Below are positions 36,638-46,639 of a stretch of DNA of 64,000 nucleotides, piece by piece (position 1 is the first letter of the stretch; each line of letters opens with the position of its first letter). The notes beneath the pieces were generated by a model. The model made no database searches. It was given only the letters and a program-made list of their open reading frames with translations, and was not told the DNA's origin. This DNA comes from Neoarius graeffei (Eukaryota > Chordata > Actinopteri > Siluriformes > Ariidae). A program made the position numbers and the translations under genes. The DNA lies in the NCBI RefSeq assembly GCF_027579695.1, contig NC_083592.1, forward strand, positions 29,764,961 to 29,828,960, written 5' to 3'.

Positions 36638-37720
36638 TGGCGTAGTGATTAGCGCTGTCGCCTCACAGCAAGAAGGTCTGGGTTCGAGCCCCGTGGCCGG
36701 CGAGGGCCTTTCTGTGCGGAGTTTGCATGTTCTCCCCGTGTCCGCGTGGGTTTCCTCTGGGTGCTCCGGTTTCCCCCACAGTCCAAAGACATGCAGGTTA
36801 GGTTAACTGGTGACTCTAATGGCCCTTTTCCACTACCCTTTTTCAGCTCACTTCAGCCCGACACGGCTCGCGTTTCGACTACCTCAGAACAGCACGACTC
36901 AGCTCGCTTCAGCCCTGCTCAGCCCCCAAAACTCGCACGGTTTTGGAGTAGGGCTGAAGCGAGCCAAACCGAGCTGAGTGGGGCTAGGGGCGTGAAGAGA
37001 CACTCCCCTGTGCACTGATTGGTGAGGAGGAGTGTCCTCACATGCCCCCACACGCCCCGCGAGCACGCTGGGATCTGTAAACACCGTAAACCCGGAAGAA
37101 GAAGAATTACGAATTACGAGAATTTCTGAAGCCTTATGCGCCTCGCCTCATCTATACGCTCTTGCCAGTATCTGTTGGCGTTGTCGGTGACAACAAGCCA
37201 CAGCACCAAGACCAGCAACACTAACGACTCCATGTCCTCCATGTTTATTGTTTACTATCCGGGTCGTGAGACTACCGCTTAAAAGCTCACTGATGTCACT
37301 GTTTGCGCCGCCTAACGACATCATGTGACGTCCAACCACTTTCGCTAACTCCACCCAATGTGTCCACCCACTTCCAGCCAGCATGGTTCAGCGCGGTTGT
37401 AGTCGAAATGCAACTCCAACAGCCCCACTCAGCACGGCACGGCTCAGCCCAACTCAGCACGGCACGGCTCAGCCCAACTCAGCACGGCACGGCTCAGCCC
37501 AACTCAGCCGCGTTGGTAGTGGAAAAGCGGCATTAATTGACCGTAGGTGTGAATGTGAGTGTGAATGGTTGTCTGTGTCTATGTGTCAGCCTCGTGATGA
37601 CCTGGCGATTTGTCCAGGGTGTACCCGCCTTTCGCCCATAGTCAGCTGGGATAGGCTCCAGCTTGCCTGCGACCCTGTAGAACAGGATAAAGCAGCTAGA
37701 GATAATGAGATGAGATGAGA
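36638..37720 (+). mobile_element. GGCGGCAC-family SINE split by a MITE
   Basis: A 5'-truncated SINE starts GGCGTAGTGATTAGCGCTGT and is complete to the tail (GATAATGAGATGAGATGAG). It is interrupted between 36,819 and 37,534 by a Harbinger-like element. The SINE is itself within hairpin family copy 3. Confidence 0.88.
36820..37533. mobile_element. Harbinger-like MITE, different family, in SINE
   Basis: A 714-bp insert has ends TGGCCCTTTTCCACTAC and, inversely, ATGCCGCTTTTCCACTAC. The flanks are TAA on both sides (36,817-36,819 and 37,534-37,536), fitting a TWA duplication. Subterminal CAGCTC/GAGCTGAG motifs mirror each other. A tandem array of a 25-base unit (CTCAGCACGGCACGGCTCAG plus CCCAA), three copies, is at 37,428-37,502. 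It has no transposase. Confidence 0.8.
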
Positions 37721-37815
37721 GACATTATTATGGTATATGAGCTGATATCCTAGTAGTCGAGTAGCCAATCAGAGCGCACAACTGCTCATATCCAGTGAAT
37801 GTGGATATAATAACA

Positions 37816-38354
37816 ATAATAACAACAATAGCTGATATATTCAATTTTCTCTGCAGAGCAGATTTCCATGTTCAGTTCATGGTGGTGTTGTACTGAAAAC
37901 CTGTTACCTCATACAGCCTATTTATTACATCAACTCAAATGTTTGATCTTTCCTGAAGCTGAAGAAAGAGATGAAAAGATGCGAGTCTGTTTATGGATGC
38001 CGTTACCAGCACTGAAAAATCATCACTCAGAAATGGAAGATGCACAAACACAACCAATGTCTGTTTCATCAATCTGAAGTAAGGGTATACAAACATTTGT
38101 AGTCAGCTGTATATTATAATCATAAAAGTACCCTTACTTCAAAATGGTGAAACCGACAGCTTTGCTCAACTTTTGGCTTAAATTGCAATACTGGGAAAAT
38201 GATGTGAATTTTCGAGGTCATTACCAATAATTCAAAAGCTTACCAGCCCGAGGATCACTAGCTGATTCAGGCTGAGAAAGTAGATTTCAGTTCAACAGCG
38301 AGAGGGAGAGAGAAAGAGAGAGAGAGATAGAGTCTGAGACAGGCATTGATCCAC
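37816..38354. other. intron sequence flanking exon
   Basis: A 540-bp stretch downstream, in gene orientation, of the exon at 38,355-38,489. A (GA)n tract at about 38,300-38,330 sits near the donor site. Otherwise nothing is recognised. Confidence 0.45.
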
Positions 38355-38489
38355 CTTCGCTCTTTGAAGGGCCGAAGGCATCCACTGCCTCTCGTATCTG
38401 CGCCAAGTTGCTCTTAAAAGCTGACAGGAAGCGGTGAAGTGCAGCCTCTGACACTGTGCTTCTCAGATCCTCATAACATGAAAGGACAT
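38355..38489 (-). CDS. internal exon of the coiled-coil protein
   Basis: A 135-bp exon on the minus strand has a TTTTTGCCAG acceptor and a G|GTGGAT donor. It enters in phase 1: its first two bases complete an Asp codon begun by the 52.6-kb exon. It exits in phase 1, and the next exon supplies GA to make Gly. The protein reads VLSCYEDLRSTVSEAALHRF, then LSAFKSNLAQIREAVDAF and GPSKSE, an amphipathic helix followed by a short polar loop. The phase agreement on both sides across 14-kb and 27-kb introns is strong support. Unseen additional exons of phase 1/1 or 0/0 type cannot be excluded. Confidence 0.78.
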
Positions 38490-38899
38490 CTGGCAAAAAT
38501 GAAAAAACAAAAAAAAGAAAGAAGTGAGAAATGAGGGGAGAAAGAGCCTGCTGTATCAAACAGAATGGCTCAGATGTGCATGGCTAATTCATCTCAAAAC
38601 ACAGAGAAACTGGTAGATTTGCAATTCTATGCTGAGCAAGATGAAAATTACACAGTGACACCAGTGAAGTTTAAAAATGTCCACCAGAAAACATTGTCGT
38701 ACCTTTGAAACACATCCTGATACACTGGAACTGTTTGAATTTAATTACCGTGGGATACAGACTTATGAAGCAGTTAATTCTGTTACAAAAAAAACCCCTA
38801 TGCTTTAGAGGGAATGTATTCTCAGTGTTTATTTATTTAAAGTTTGTGTTGCTTCCAAGCTTTCAGTCTGTCCTGTAAATTTTGTGGCAGCCACTGATA
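38490..38899. other. intron sequence, nothing recognised
   Basis: About 400 bases upstream of the exon's acceptor, with no named repeat. Confidence 0.35.
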
Positions 38900-39025
38900 C
38901 CCCTTTCCACCAACATGAACATGGGCTGGTGCTAGTACTGGTTCGGAGTAGGTTCAACATGCAAACCTTCGAAGAACTGGTTTGCTTTTCCACAGGCTAG
39001 AGAGACACATCATTACATCACTGTA

Positions 39026-40636
39026 CAGTGGTGCTTGAAAGTTTGTGAAGCCTTTAGAATTTTCTATATTTCTGCACAAATATGACCTAAAACATCATCA
39101 GATTTTCACACAAGTCCTAAAGGTAGATAAAGAGAACCCAGTTAAACAAATGAGACAAAAATATTATTCTTGGTCATTTATTTATTGAGGAAAATGATCC
39201 AATATTACATATCTGTGAGTGGCAAAAGTATATGAACCTTTGCTTTCAGTATCTGGTGTGACCCTCTTGTGCAGCAATAACTGCAACTAAACGTTTGCGG
39301 TAACTGTTGATCAGTCCTGCACACCGGCTTGGAGGAATTTTAGCCCATTCCTCCATACAGAACAGCTTCAACTCTGGGATGTTGGTGGGTTTCCTCACAT
39401 GAACTGCTTGCTTCAGGTCCTTCCACAACATTTCGATTGGATTAAGGCCAGGACTTTGACTTGGCCATTCCAAAACATTAACTTTATTCTTCTTTAACCA
39501 TTCTTTGGTAGAACGACTTGTGTGCTTAGGGTTGTTGTCTTGCTGCATGACCCACCTTCTCTTGAGATTCAGTTCATGAACAGATGTCCTGACATTTTCC
39601 TTTAGAATTCGCTGGTATAATTCAGAATTCATTGTTCCATCAATGATGGCAAGCCGTCCTGGCCCAGATGCAGCAAAACAGGCCCAAACCATGATACTAC
39701 CACCACCATGTTTCACAGATGGGATAAGGTTCTTATGCTGGAATGCGGTGTTTTCCTTTCTCCAAACATAACGCTTCTCATTTAAACCAAAAAGTTCGAT
39801 TTTGGTCTCATCCGTCCACAAAACATTTTTCCAATAGCCTTCTGGCTTGTCCACATGATCTTCAGCAAACTGCAGACGAGCAGCAATGTTCTTTTGGGAG
39901 AGCAGTGGCTTTCTCCTTGCAACCCTGCCATGCACACCATTGTTGTTCAGTGTTCTCCTGATGGTGGACTCATGAACATTAACATTAACCAATGTGAGAG
40001 AGGCCTTCAATTGCTTAGAAGTTACCCTGGGGTCCTTTGTGACCTCGCCGACTATTACACGCCTTGCTCTTGGAGTTATCTTTGTTGGTCGACCACTCCT
40101 GGGGAGGGTAACAATGGTCTTGAATTTCCTCCATTTGTACACAATCTGTCTGACTGTGGATTGGTGGAGTCCAAACTCTTTAGAGATGGTTTTGTAACCT
40201 TTTCCAGCCTGATGAGCATCAACAACGCTTTTTCTGAGGTCCTCAGAAATCCCCTTTGTTCGGGCCATGACACACTTCCACAAACATGTGTTGTGAAGAT
40301 CAGACTTTGATAGATCCCTGTTCTTTAAATAAAACAGGGTGCCCACTCACACCTGATTGTCATCCCATTGATTGAAAACACCTGACTCTAATTTCACCTT
40401 CAAATTAACTGCTAATCCTAGAGGTTCACATACTTTTGCCACTCACAGATATGTAATATTGGATCATTTTCCTCAATAAATAAATGACCAAGTATAGTAT
40501 TTTTTGTCTCATTTCTTTAACTGGGTTCTCTTTATCTACTTTTAGGACTTGTGTGAAAATCTGATGATGTTTTAGGTCAAATTTGTGCAGAAATATAGAA
40601 AATTCTAAAGGGTTCACAAACTTTCAAGCACCACTG
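39026..40636 (-). mobile_element. complete Tc1-like transposon
   Basis: The ends are CAGTGGTGCTTGAAAGTTTG on the left and its inverse on the right (CAAACTTTCAAGCACCACTG). TA precedes the left end, but the right end is followed by AATA rather than TA. The inverted repeats extend at least about 210 bases each, with very few differences (for example TAGAATTTTCTATATTTCTG in both). The interior holds one uninterrupted transposase gene. Length 1,611 bp is normal for a full element. Confidence 0.93.
39246..40268 (-). CDS. Tc1-like transposase, intact frame
   Basis: A 340-residue transposase, the usual Tc1-family length, of the cut-and-paste DDE type that acts on the inverted repeats in the nucleus. 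I chose ATG at 40,268 (MARTKGISEDLRKS) because family members start there; the frame is open 26 codons further upstream. Paired-like helix-turn-helix motifs lie at residues ~5-55 (KGYKTISKEFGLHQSTVRQI) and ~65-115, with the hook GRPTKI between them. The catalytic triad is visible: Asp in LWTDETK, Asp in QQDNNPKHT, Glu in NPIEMLW with 34-residue spacing typical of Tc1. The Gly-rich [10 protein letters not shown] box is present. No stop or frameshift is seen, unlike the other four Tc1 copies here. Activity is unproven. Confidence 0.93.
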   Translation of the reverse strand: MARTKGISEDLRKSVVDAHQAGKGYKTISKEFGLHQSTVRQIVYKWRKFKTIVTLPRSGRPTKITPRARRVIVGEVTKDPRVTSKQLKASLTLVNVNVHESTIRRTLNNNGVHGRVARRKPLLSQKNIAARLQFAEDHVDKPEGYWKNVLWTDETKIELFGLNEKRYVWRKENTAFQHKNLIPSVKHGGGSIMVWACFAASGPGRLAIIDGTMNSELYQRILKENVRTSVHELNLKRRWVMQQDNNPKHTSRSTKEWLKKNKVNVLEWPSQSPGLNPIEMLWKDLKQAVHVRKPTNIPELKLFCMEEWAKIPPSRCAGLINSYRKRLVAVIAAQEGHTRY

Positions 40637-40870
40637 AATACATTTCCACTTCCAGCCACTAATCTTGCTGCTAGTACCGCTAGCACCAAGCACAACAACA
40701 ATGGCAAACTCCATCATCTCTTCTTCTTTGGATTAATCAGACTAGATGCTACACTAGGTCTGTTTTGTTTTTTTTCTTGGCAGTCACAAAGTTTTATCTG
40801 GTCTTAGAAGAACTGGTTTGAAATCGGTCGACTCTGGACCGGCCCTGGAACTGCCTTGGTGACAAAGGGG

Positions 40871-42379
40871 TATTAGTGAGGCCATTCAGGAAGATTTTTT
40901 TTTTTTAACCCTTTTCCGGCCACAAGCTTCAGAATCTTGGGGTTGCAATCTGATTGGCTCGCTACATTTCTGTTTATACAGGATGCATCTCTACGTGTAT
41001 ATGCACCAGGATTCTCCAGAAAATCTGAAGTAGCCGGCCAACCCCCCCCCAAAAAAAAAACCAAAAACAAGTAGTAGGTGGCTCTGGAATTTGTGGTAGC
41101 CGCAGCATGCCAAAGGCGCACTAATGCTAGAGGAATGTGGGGGCATGCCCCCTCCCCCCAGAAAATTTTGAAATTGACATGCCTTCTGGTGGCTTCTGAC
41201 GCATTCTCAGCTAATAAATGACTAACCATTTCCCTGTAAAATACAAAATATGTATGAAATTTCCCTCCAGATGTGTGTGTGCTTGGCTTTCTCAGTAGTA
41301 TGCTACCTGGCTCTGTAACATAACTACATGGTGTAACATAACTACATATGCTACGGCGTGGTCACATGGTCCAGCTCAGCCAATCAGAGCATGAGAATTG
41401 ATCAACAAATATGGTGTCGCTTCTAGTCATGACCTGAATCTGAATCAAAGACAATTCCATGGTGGAATAATTAGTTTTGCAGCAAATTATGGGAAGTGGA
41501 GACGATATTTAAAAAAAAATTGCTTGAACATTGAAAGGTAAGGTTTGGTTTTTTTTTTTTTCTCTAGGATCAAGTAGGCCTAGGATCAAGTCTGTGTAGG
41601 CAGAGAAAACCGCCAGTCGCCAGCGCTTGTGGACATCTCTGATGCACTAATGTGTCAGTTTCATTTTGAATGCTCTGACACAATGAGTGCTTCAGAACAA
41701 AATATAGGCACTGGAGTGAAAAAAGCTTACAGAATACCAATAGATTTTTTTCTTTCTTTTTTTTGCATGTCAATGTTTGGTCCCCATGTCAATCACATTG
41801 CCTCATTCGATGAAACTAGCCATGGCCATGTTTAGTAACGAAACATGCTAGATACTCTCATGAATGCTAGATGACCATATTTAAATACCGGAGGGAATGT
41901 GAGCTTGTGCTTTTTAACGATATGTAAGATGTTACAGTCTACAGACCCTCCATCCACTGGATTAATGATGTTCCAGAGCTCTGGTTTGCACAATGCACAG
42001 CAAGAGCAGATCTGTGATGACCTCACAATCCTCTTACAGCTGTGTTTCCCCAAGCCAAGCCTCAGGAAATCCACACAGTCCACATGTTTTGCTCGGTCTC
42101 AGTTCCTGAACGGCCTCACTAAATGGATGGCGAAATGCTGACAGACCAAATGCTTGGAACATTAGCTTTGTTTTTTTTTTGTTTATTTTTTTTTTTAAAG
42201 TCTGCAATTATATGAGCAACTATATAAACATGAGATAATGGACTGTAATTTGTTCAACATAGGAAAAAAAAAGGTTTGGTCTAAATAATGCATATGTCGT
42301 TTTTAGAGATGAGTATGATTCTCACCATCAGATGGTTATTAGGGTTTGACTCACTCAGCTGTCTTTAATGGAAAAAAAT

Positions 42380-42382
<3 letters not shown>
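40871..42382. other. intron sequence, nothing firmly recognised
   Basis: No exon is supported. A TAGCCGGCCAACCCCCCCCC patch near 41,032 and T-runs near 41,550, 42,170 and 42,190 may be repeat debris. Confidence 0.4.
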
Positions 42383-42461
<79 letters not shown>

Positions 42462-42649
42462 TTCACTGTTCGCAACAATGATAGTTTGTCCCATATTATA
42501 CCACAGCACTGTGAAGCAATATTCCAGGCAAACTAGAGGTCAATAAGCATGCTAGTTGTTTGCAAATGCACTTATTGCAAATTGATTTTTCAAAATCACT
42601 TGTTCCCAAACTGTTGGCTTGTAACGTGTCTCTCTCTCTCTCTCTCTCT

Positions 42650-42707
<58 letters not shown>
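42383..42707. repeat. (TA)n, (TC)n and (AC)n microsatellites
   Basis: (TA)n at about 42,383-42,455, then (TC)n at about 42,630-42,651 joined directly to (AC)n at about 42,653-42,706. The frames translated through these are artefacts. Confidence 0.95.
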
Positions 42708-42709
<2 letters not shown>

Positions 42710-43263
42710 TACTAGATATTCAGTTTGATTACTTGCTCCAGGTGTGATGCAATCTGTAACAGAACAGAACTGTTGACCATCTGAAGCACTGGATTGGGGC
42801 AAAATGCTCTACATTATGCAGAGGCAAGGCAGGAGGTCCAGCATTAGGTTTTTAATGAGGAGTTATGTGTGCCAGTGAAAAGGAGTGAAGAAGCACTAGG
42901 CAATATATGCTCTATTCCAAAAACAAATACATCTTCAGGTGCAAGAGTCAGCTTATTCACCACACATACAGGACACACACACACACACTTTGCTATGCAT
43001 GCCTGCCGCTCCTCACCAGCACTTTGTTTTCATCCCCTCCTGAATGGCTTCGCTAAGTAGCTGTTCTCATGTACTGCTGCAGACACTCACACATGCCAAA
43101 ACACAAACGCACGCAAAAGCACTACACGTACCACTTTAGCTTGAAAGCTTCCCAGTGTTCATCTAAGCTGCAGAGCAGATGAAAATGGGCAGGCACTGAC
43201 AATGCACTGGAGATACTACTCACTAGCTCTGCTCTTAATACTGTATATACTATATTACACATA
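42708..43263. other. intron sequence, nothing recognised
   Basis: About 550 bases with a short CA patch near 42,972 and no supported exon. Confidence 0.4.
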
Positions 43264-43718
43264 CAGGACCAGTCAAAATTTAAGACAACTTCTAATTCAG
43301 TAGTATTTCTTTATTTTTTATTAATTAAAAGACACTTCATGTCTTAAAGTAATGATGGCTGTCATTTCTCTTTACTCAGTTGAGCCGTTCTTGACCTAAT
43401 ATGGATTACTACTGTTGTGGAATAGGGCTGTTTATTGCATTTTTATTATTTACTATTTAATCTCAAATGGATTAAGAAGGTAAGAAATTGCAGTAATTAA
43501 ATTTTGATGAGACAGCTGTTAATTGAAAAGCATTCCAGGTGACTCCCTCATGAAGCTGGTTAAGATAATGCCAATAGTGTGTAAAGCATCATCAAGGTAA
43601 ACACTGGATACTTTAAAGAATCTAAAGTATGAAACACTTTGTGTACCACATAATTCTATATATGTCCCATATGGTTATTTCATGTCTTCAGTATTGTTCT
43701 ACAATGTAGAATGTTTTA
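43264..43718 (+). mobile_element. internally deleted Tc1-like element
   Basis: The left end CAGGACCAGTCAAAATTTAA is a Tc1-type terminus. The right part contains GAATCTAAAGTATGAAACAC, CAGTATTGTTCTACAATGTA and GAATGT, the known right-end wording of the same group. No transposase lies between. The same left end occurs at 63,114 and the same right end at 47,135-47,313, so three relics of one family are in the window. Confidence 0.65.
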
Positions 43719-43741
43719 TATATACACACATACATACATAC

Positions 43742-43742
<1 letters not shown>

Positions 43743-43823
<81 letters not shown>
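43743..43823. repeat. (TA)n followed by (GA)n microsatellite
   Basis: A (TA)n tract of about 55 bases runs directly into (GA)n of about 25 bases. Confidence 0.95.
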
Positions 43824-43908
43824 AAGTTTATTGTTTATTATACTGTCAATAACAGCGCAGAGAATCTAAGTTCAAAGCGGCATCCAAACACTGCCAGACT
43901 ACATCTCC

Positions 43909-45457
43909 CAGTGGCGGCTGGTAGTCTTTCAAACGGGGAGGCTGGTCGGTTACGATATTTCCAGATTTTAAAAGAAAAAACACATAAATTTTGCCCATAC
44001 TCTTGCCTCTGATCTGGCTGATTGTTGGCAGGGTCACAAACTGTGAAATAACAGGTTCTTTTGGCCCATTAGCCTACTGTCCAATATACATGATGGTGGT
44101 GTTGGGGGGGTATATTTTAACATTTTATATTTTAAAATTGTGGCATGTTGTTTAAAAATTGATCATTATTGAAAGCAGCTCTTTGTCAGGAACCTCAGCA
44201 GTAACAGCAGAGTGTTCTGGAATAGGCACAAGCACTGACCTTGGGGAGCCAAACATAGAGCTGGGTGCCACACATTTCATTCAATGACACTTTCCCTATA
44301 TTTTACTTACAGTATTTTGACTGAGAAATGTTTTATTGACAATTTTGATAACCCTTCACTTTTAATCCAGGTCTGTAGTGTGAAATGTTCTCGGCTGTGT
44401 TTTTGTTTAAAAATGTTTTCCAAATTGTAGCTGTGTTTAATTCATATCCAGAGAAATATATATTCCAATATAATATACTCAGCATAAACATTTTAAATAG
44501 ATTCTATATTTTTGGTCCATCCATGACATATTACTAAAGTAGCCTATTTACTGTTGTTGATGTGGGTCACTTGCTGTTAGCCAATTCACTTTCTCGTACC
44601 AGGAGAGCTGAAAGGAACGAGTATTATTCCCTACCTTTTTCACCAAGTCAATTTGAGGCGTTGGTCTACCCTGCTCTTTAATTGTAATTTTTTCCTCGAA
44701 AGGAAGACTGGCAAATAGCTTCGCCAAAATTAAATCAGCAATGCTTGGCATCCGTGCGCAGCTTTCTTGCTAGCTGACTAGCCCCCTCAAGTTCAAGTTC
44801 AGTCACTCAAATAAACGAAATTTCTGGAACTAAGATAGCAAACTTAACAGTATATTTACACTTTATTTACAATGAAAATATATACAAACTAAAAAAGCTG
44901 GTAGAAACCGTATGTAATGAATGAAATCGAAATGTAAGCTGATCTCTTACAATACACCACACTACTTGCGAATCCGCATGGGACTGAACTGAAATTCACC
45001 GCTGCCTGTCTATAGTTGAAACGGGCTGTCAATCAAAGAAAATATCCAGCCGCTTTCACCAATCACCTCGCGGAAAGCTTTGCCATGTCCTTCCCATGTG
45101 AGGCTCGGAGTCCGTGGGCGGGCATTTTTGCAGTATTTGTCCAATAATCGTCTTGCATTTTGAGATTGAAAAGCGCATAGCTCCCAAATGCCATTGAAGT
45201 GCACTGAGGCTGGGCTGCATCGCGCTGTCACGAGGGGGAAAAACTCACGCACACATTAGGCGAACTGGGGAAAGTTATAATGGAATGATTTTGCGCTGTA
45301 GTTGGGTTGAGCACATATATTTCTATGATTCTGGATCTGAAATAGCAATGTTATAAGGTCGGCTATAACATAAGCCTAGTGCAATTCATCCTACACGATG
45401 TTCGTCATTTTTAGAGGAGGCTGAGCCTCCCTCGTTGTCTTAGAGCAATCGCCCGTG
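43909..45457 (-). mobile_element. hAT element with 8-bp target duplications
   Basis: A 1,549-bp insert is flanked by perfect 8-bp duplications, ACATCTCC, at 43,901-43,908 and 45,458-45,465. The ends are CAGTGGCGGCTGGTAGTC and, inversely, CACGGGCGATTGCTCTAAG. These share the CA..GGGCG pattern, and GGGAGGCT recurs near both (43,937 and 45,419). A minus-strand zinc-finger relic inside fits an autonomous ZMYM1/TTF-type hAT ancestor. Confidence 0.82.
44548..44751 (-). pseudogene. hAT transposase N-terminal TTF-finger fragment
   Basis: The frame includes IKEQGRPTPQIDLVKK followed by RSFQLSWYEKVNWLTASD. The RxFQxxWxxxxxWL pattern is the conserved start of the TTF-type zinc finger at the N-terminus of many hAT transposases and ZMYM1-like fish proteins. 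The frame ends before the FCxxC cysteines, and no catalytic part is found, so only the N-terminal part remains. It lies within the 43,909-45,457 hAT on its minus strand. Confidence 0.65.
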
Positions 45458-45657
45458 ACATCTCCCAAGTGCCACAGCACCCCTCCACTCCAGAGTATTT
45501 CTGGGTTTCTGTCACGTGACTTTTCTTAGCGGTTTTACCGGAAGTGAAATAGCTGGTGGTCTAAACGGCTGCTGTAGTGCAAACAACTAGCGATAACTTA
45601 GAGTACGCTCGTAATCTAGAAGTCACTGCTGGCTTTAGATAGATTCAGAAGATTGCT

Positions 45658-45898
45658 ATGTGCAATGGAATCGACCCCTACAGTCTGGGAAAGAAGGATT
45701 TGTTATACGATCTTGAAAACTACCCTTCAGTCGAGTTCCCCGACATCTCGAACTATCTGGTGTTGCAGACGTCCTTCTACACTGCAAAACAGATGAAAGC
45801 GTGGAAGAGTATGGAGGCTTACAACTTTTTTGTATGTGGCTGGGTAAAGGACCTCGGTATCAAGTCGCTGCCCAATGAATCCTGGATTGTTTTTGCCC

Positions 45899-45963
<65 letters not shown>

Positions 45964-46212
45964 GCTTTTCATTTACATCTTTACAACAAAGCGCTGCAAG
46001 TTGAAGTGTAAACAAACAACAGTTCACTTGATTCTCACTTGTGTTGGCTCTTATCTCTCAGGTAAATCATTCACACAGATCATCAGAAACCCCTTTAAAG
46101 ACCTGGATCTTAGTTAAACAAGACGGAGAAGTGATCACGGCGCATTGTAACTGTACGGCTGGGGAAGAATTTTGTTGTGACCTTCATGCATATGGACTTT
46201 GTGAGGAGTAAA
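45658..46212 (+). pseudogene. SWIM-finger (YqaJ-type) gene relic
   Basis: The first part, ATG at 45,658, reads SLGKKDLLYDLENYPSVEFP, then TSFYTAKQMKAWKSMEAYNF and FVCGWVKDLGI. This is the N-terminal region of SWIM/YqaJ proteins as I remember them from fish. An (AT)n tract at 45,898-45,953 follows, then another frame gives PWILVKQ-like [20 protein letters not shown] with [16 protein letters not shown] and a stop at 46,210. This is a SWIM zinc finger (C-x-C ... C-x-H) with the third ligand region altered to CCDLHA. The nuclease-like YqaJ part is not present. Likely a transposon-derived or processed relic. Confidence 0.6.
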
Positions 46213-46333
46213 CAAAGAAACAGCTGGGGACTTTAGTGCTTCGCAACAAAAAAAAGTACCGTAAAATAACAAACACATAGCAAGAAAAGTACTTGGAAAA
46301 CACTAAGGCCATAGCTGAGAGGGAGATACAAAC

Positions 46334-46529
46334 CTTTCACCAAGTGATCACTGCAAACTCGAGCACGCTTCCACTCGGCTTCCTTCGATTTCACTGAGAG
46401 GTTCAAAACCCACCTTTCTCGACGTCTTTTTGTGAAATCCTGTGTTCGTTCAGCCTTTTTTATTAGTTCATGGGGAACCCTGAAGAAACTTATCAGTTTC
46501 ACGGTTTGAACGATGCAAGCGTAAGGCAT
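46334..46529 (-). pseudogene. THAP zinc-finger exon relic
   Basis: On the minus strand, ATG at 46,529 gives MPYACIVQTVKLISFFRVPH, then ERTQDFTKRRRERWVLNL and RARVCSDHLVKG, ending at a G|GTTTGTATC donor-like site. This fits a THAP domain: M-P-x-x-C start, SFFRVP core, conserved Trp, C-x2-H. The second Cys of the C-x4-C pair is missing (CIVQTV), and the usual F after C-x2-H is L. It faces the SWIM relic at 45.7-46.2 kb. The two could come from one THAP-SWIM-YqaJ-type element rearranged by inversion, or from two independent insertions. Confidence 0.65.
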
Positions 46530-46639
46530 TTTTCATGTGAGCAATGCACCTTCTCCGTACAAACACTTTGTCAGCTTTGGTAGACCACCAGCTAAAGTTT
46601 TGAATAACTAATGAGGCGGATGTGACGTCACGTACAACC

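Larger units (their letters stand above)
35821..37815 (-). mobile_element. hairpin-ended repeat family, copy 3 (split)
   Basis: The terminal palindrome is at 35,821-35,935 (TAACAGTTATTCCATGAAAT, TCGTACATGAGCTGATAGCC). The body, with ATTTTGAGAAACAGAGG, CATTTCCGCTCAGAATGTAA and CGCCATTTTGTTTTTCTCTA, runs to about 36,270. The remaining end (GGTATATGAGCTGATATCC to CATATCCAGTGAATGTGGAT) is at 37,732-37,815. Between them lie an LTR-like piece and a SINE that contains a Harbinger-like MITE. Confidence 0.8.
38900..40870. mobile_element. MITE with CCCCTTTCCACCAA ends, carrying a Tc1
   Basis: The left end is ACCCCTTTCCACCAACATG, and the right end read inversely is ACCCCTTTGTCACCAAGG. Mirrored GAAGAACTGGTTTG motifs lie inside both ends (38,968 and 40,808). 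Without the Tc1 inserted at 39,026-40,636 the element would be about 360 bp. The end motif resembles, but is not the same as, that of the MITE at 36,820. Its target duplication is unclear. Confidence 0.65.

Noticed and set aside
39855..40310. 151-codon plus-strand frame
   Set aside because: It is the antisense shadow of the intact Tc1 transposase on the minus strand.
42346..42546. Open frame of alternating Tyr-Ile across a TA tract
   Set aside because: It is a translation of a (TA)n microsatellite and has no coding support. The same applies near 56,556 and 57,960.
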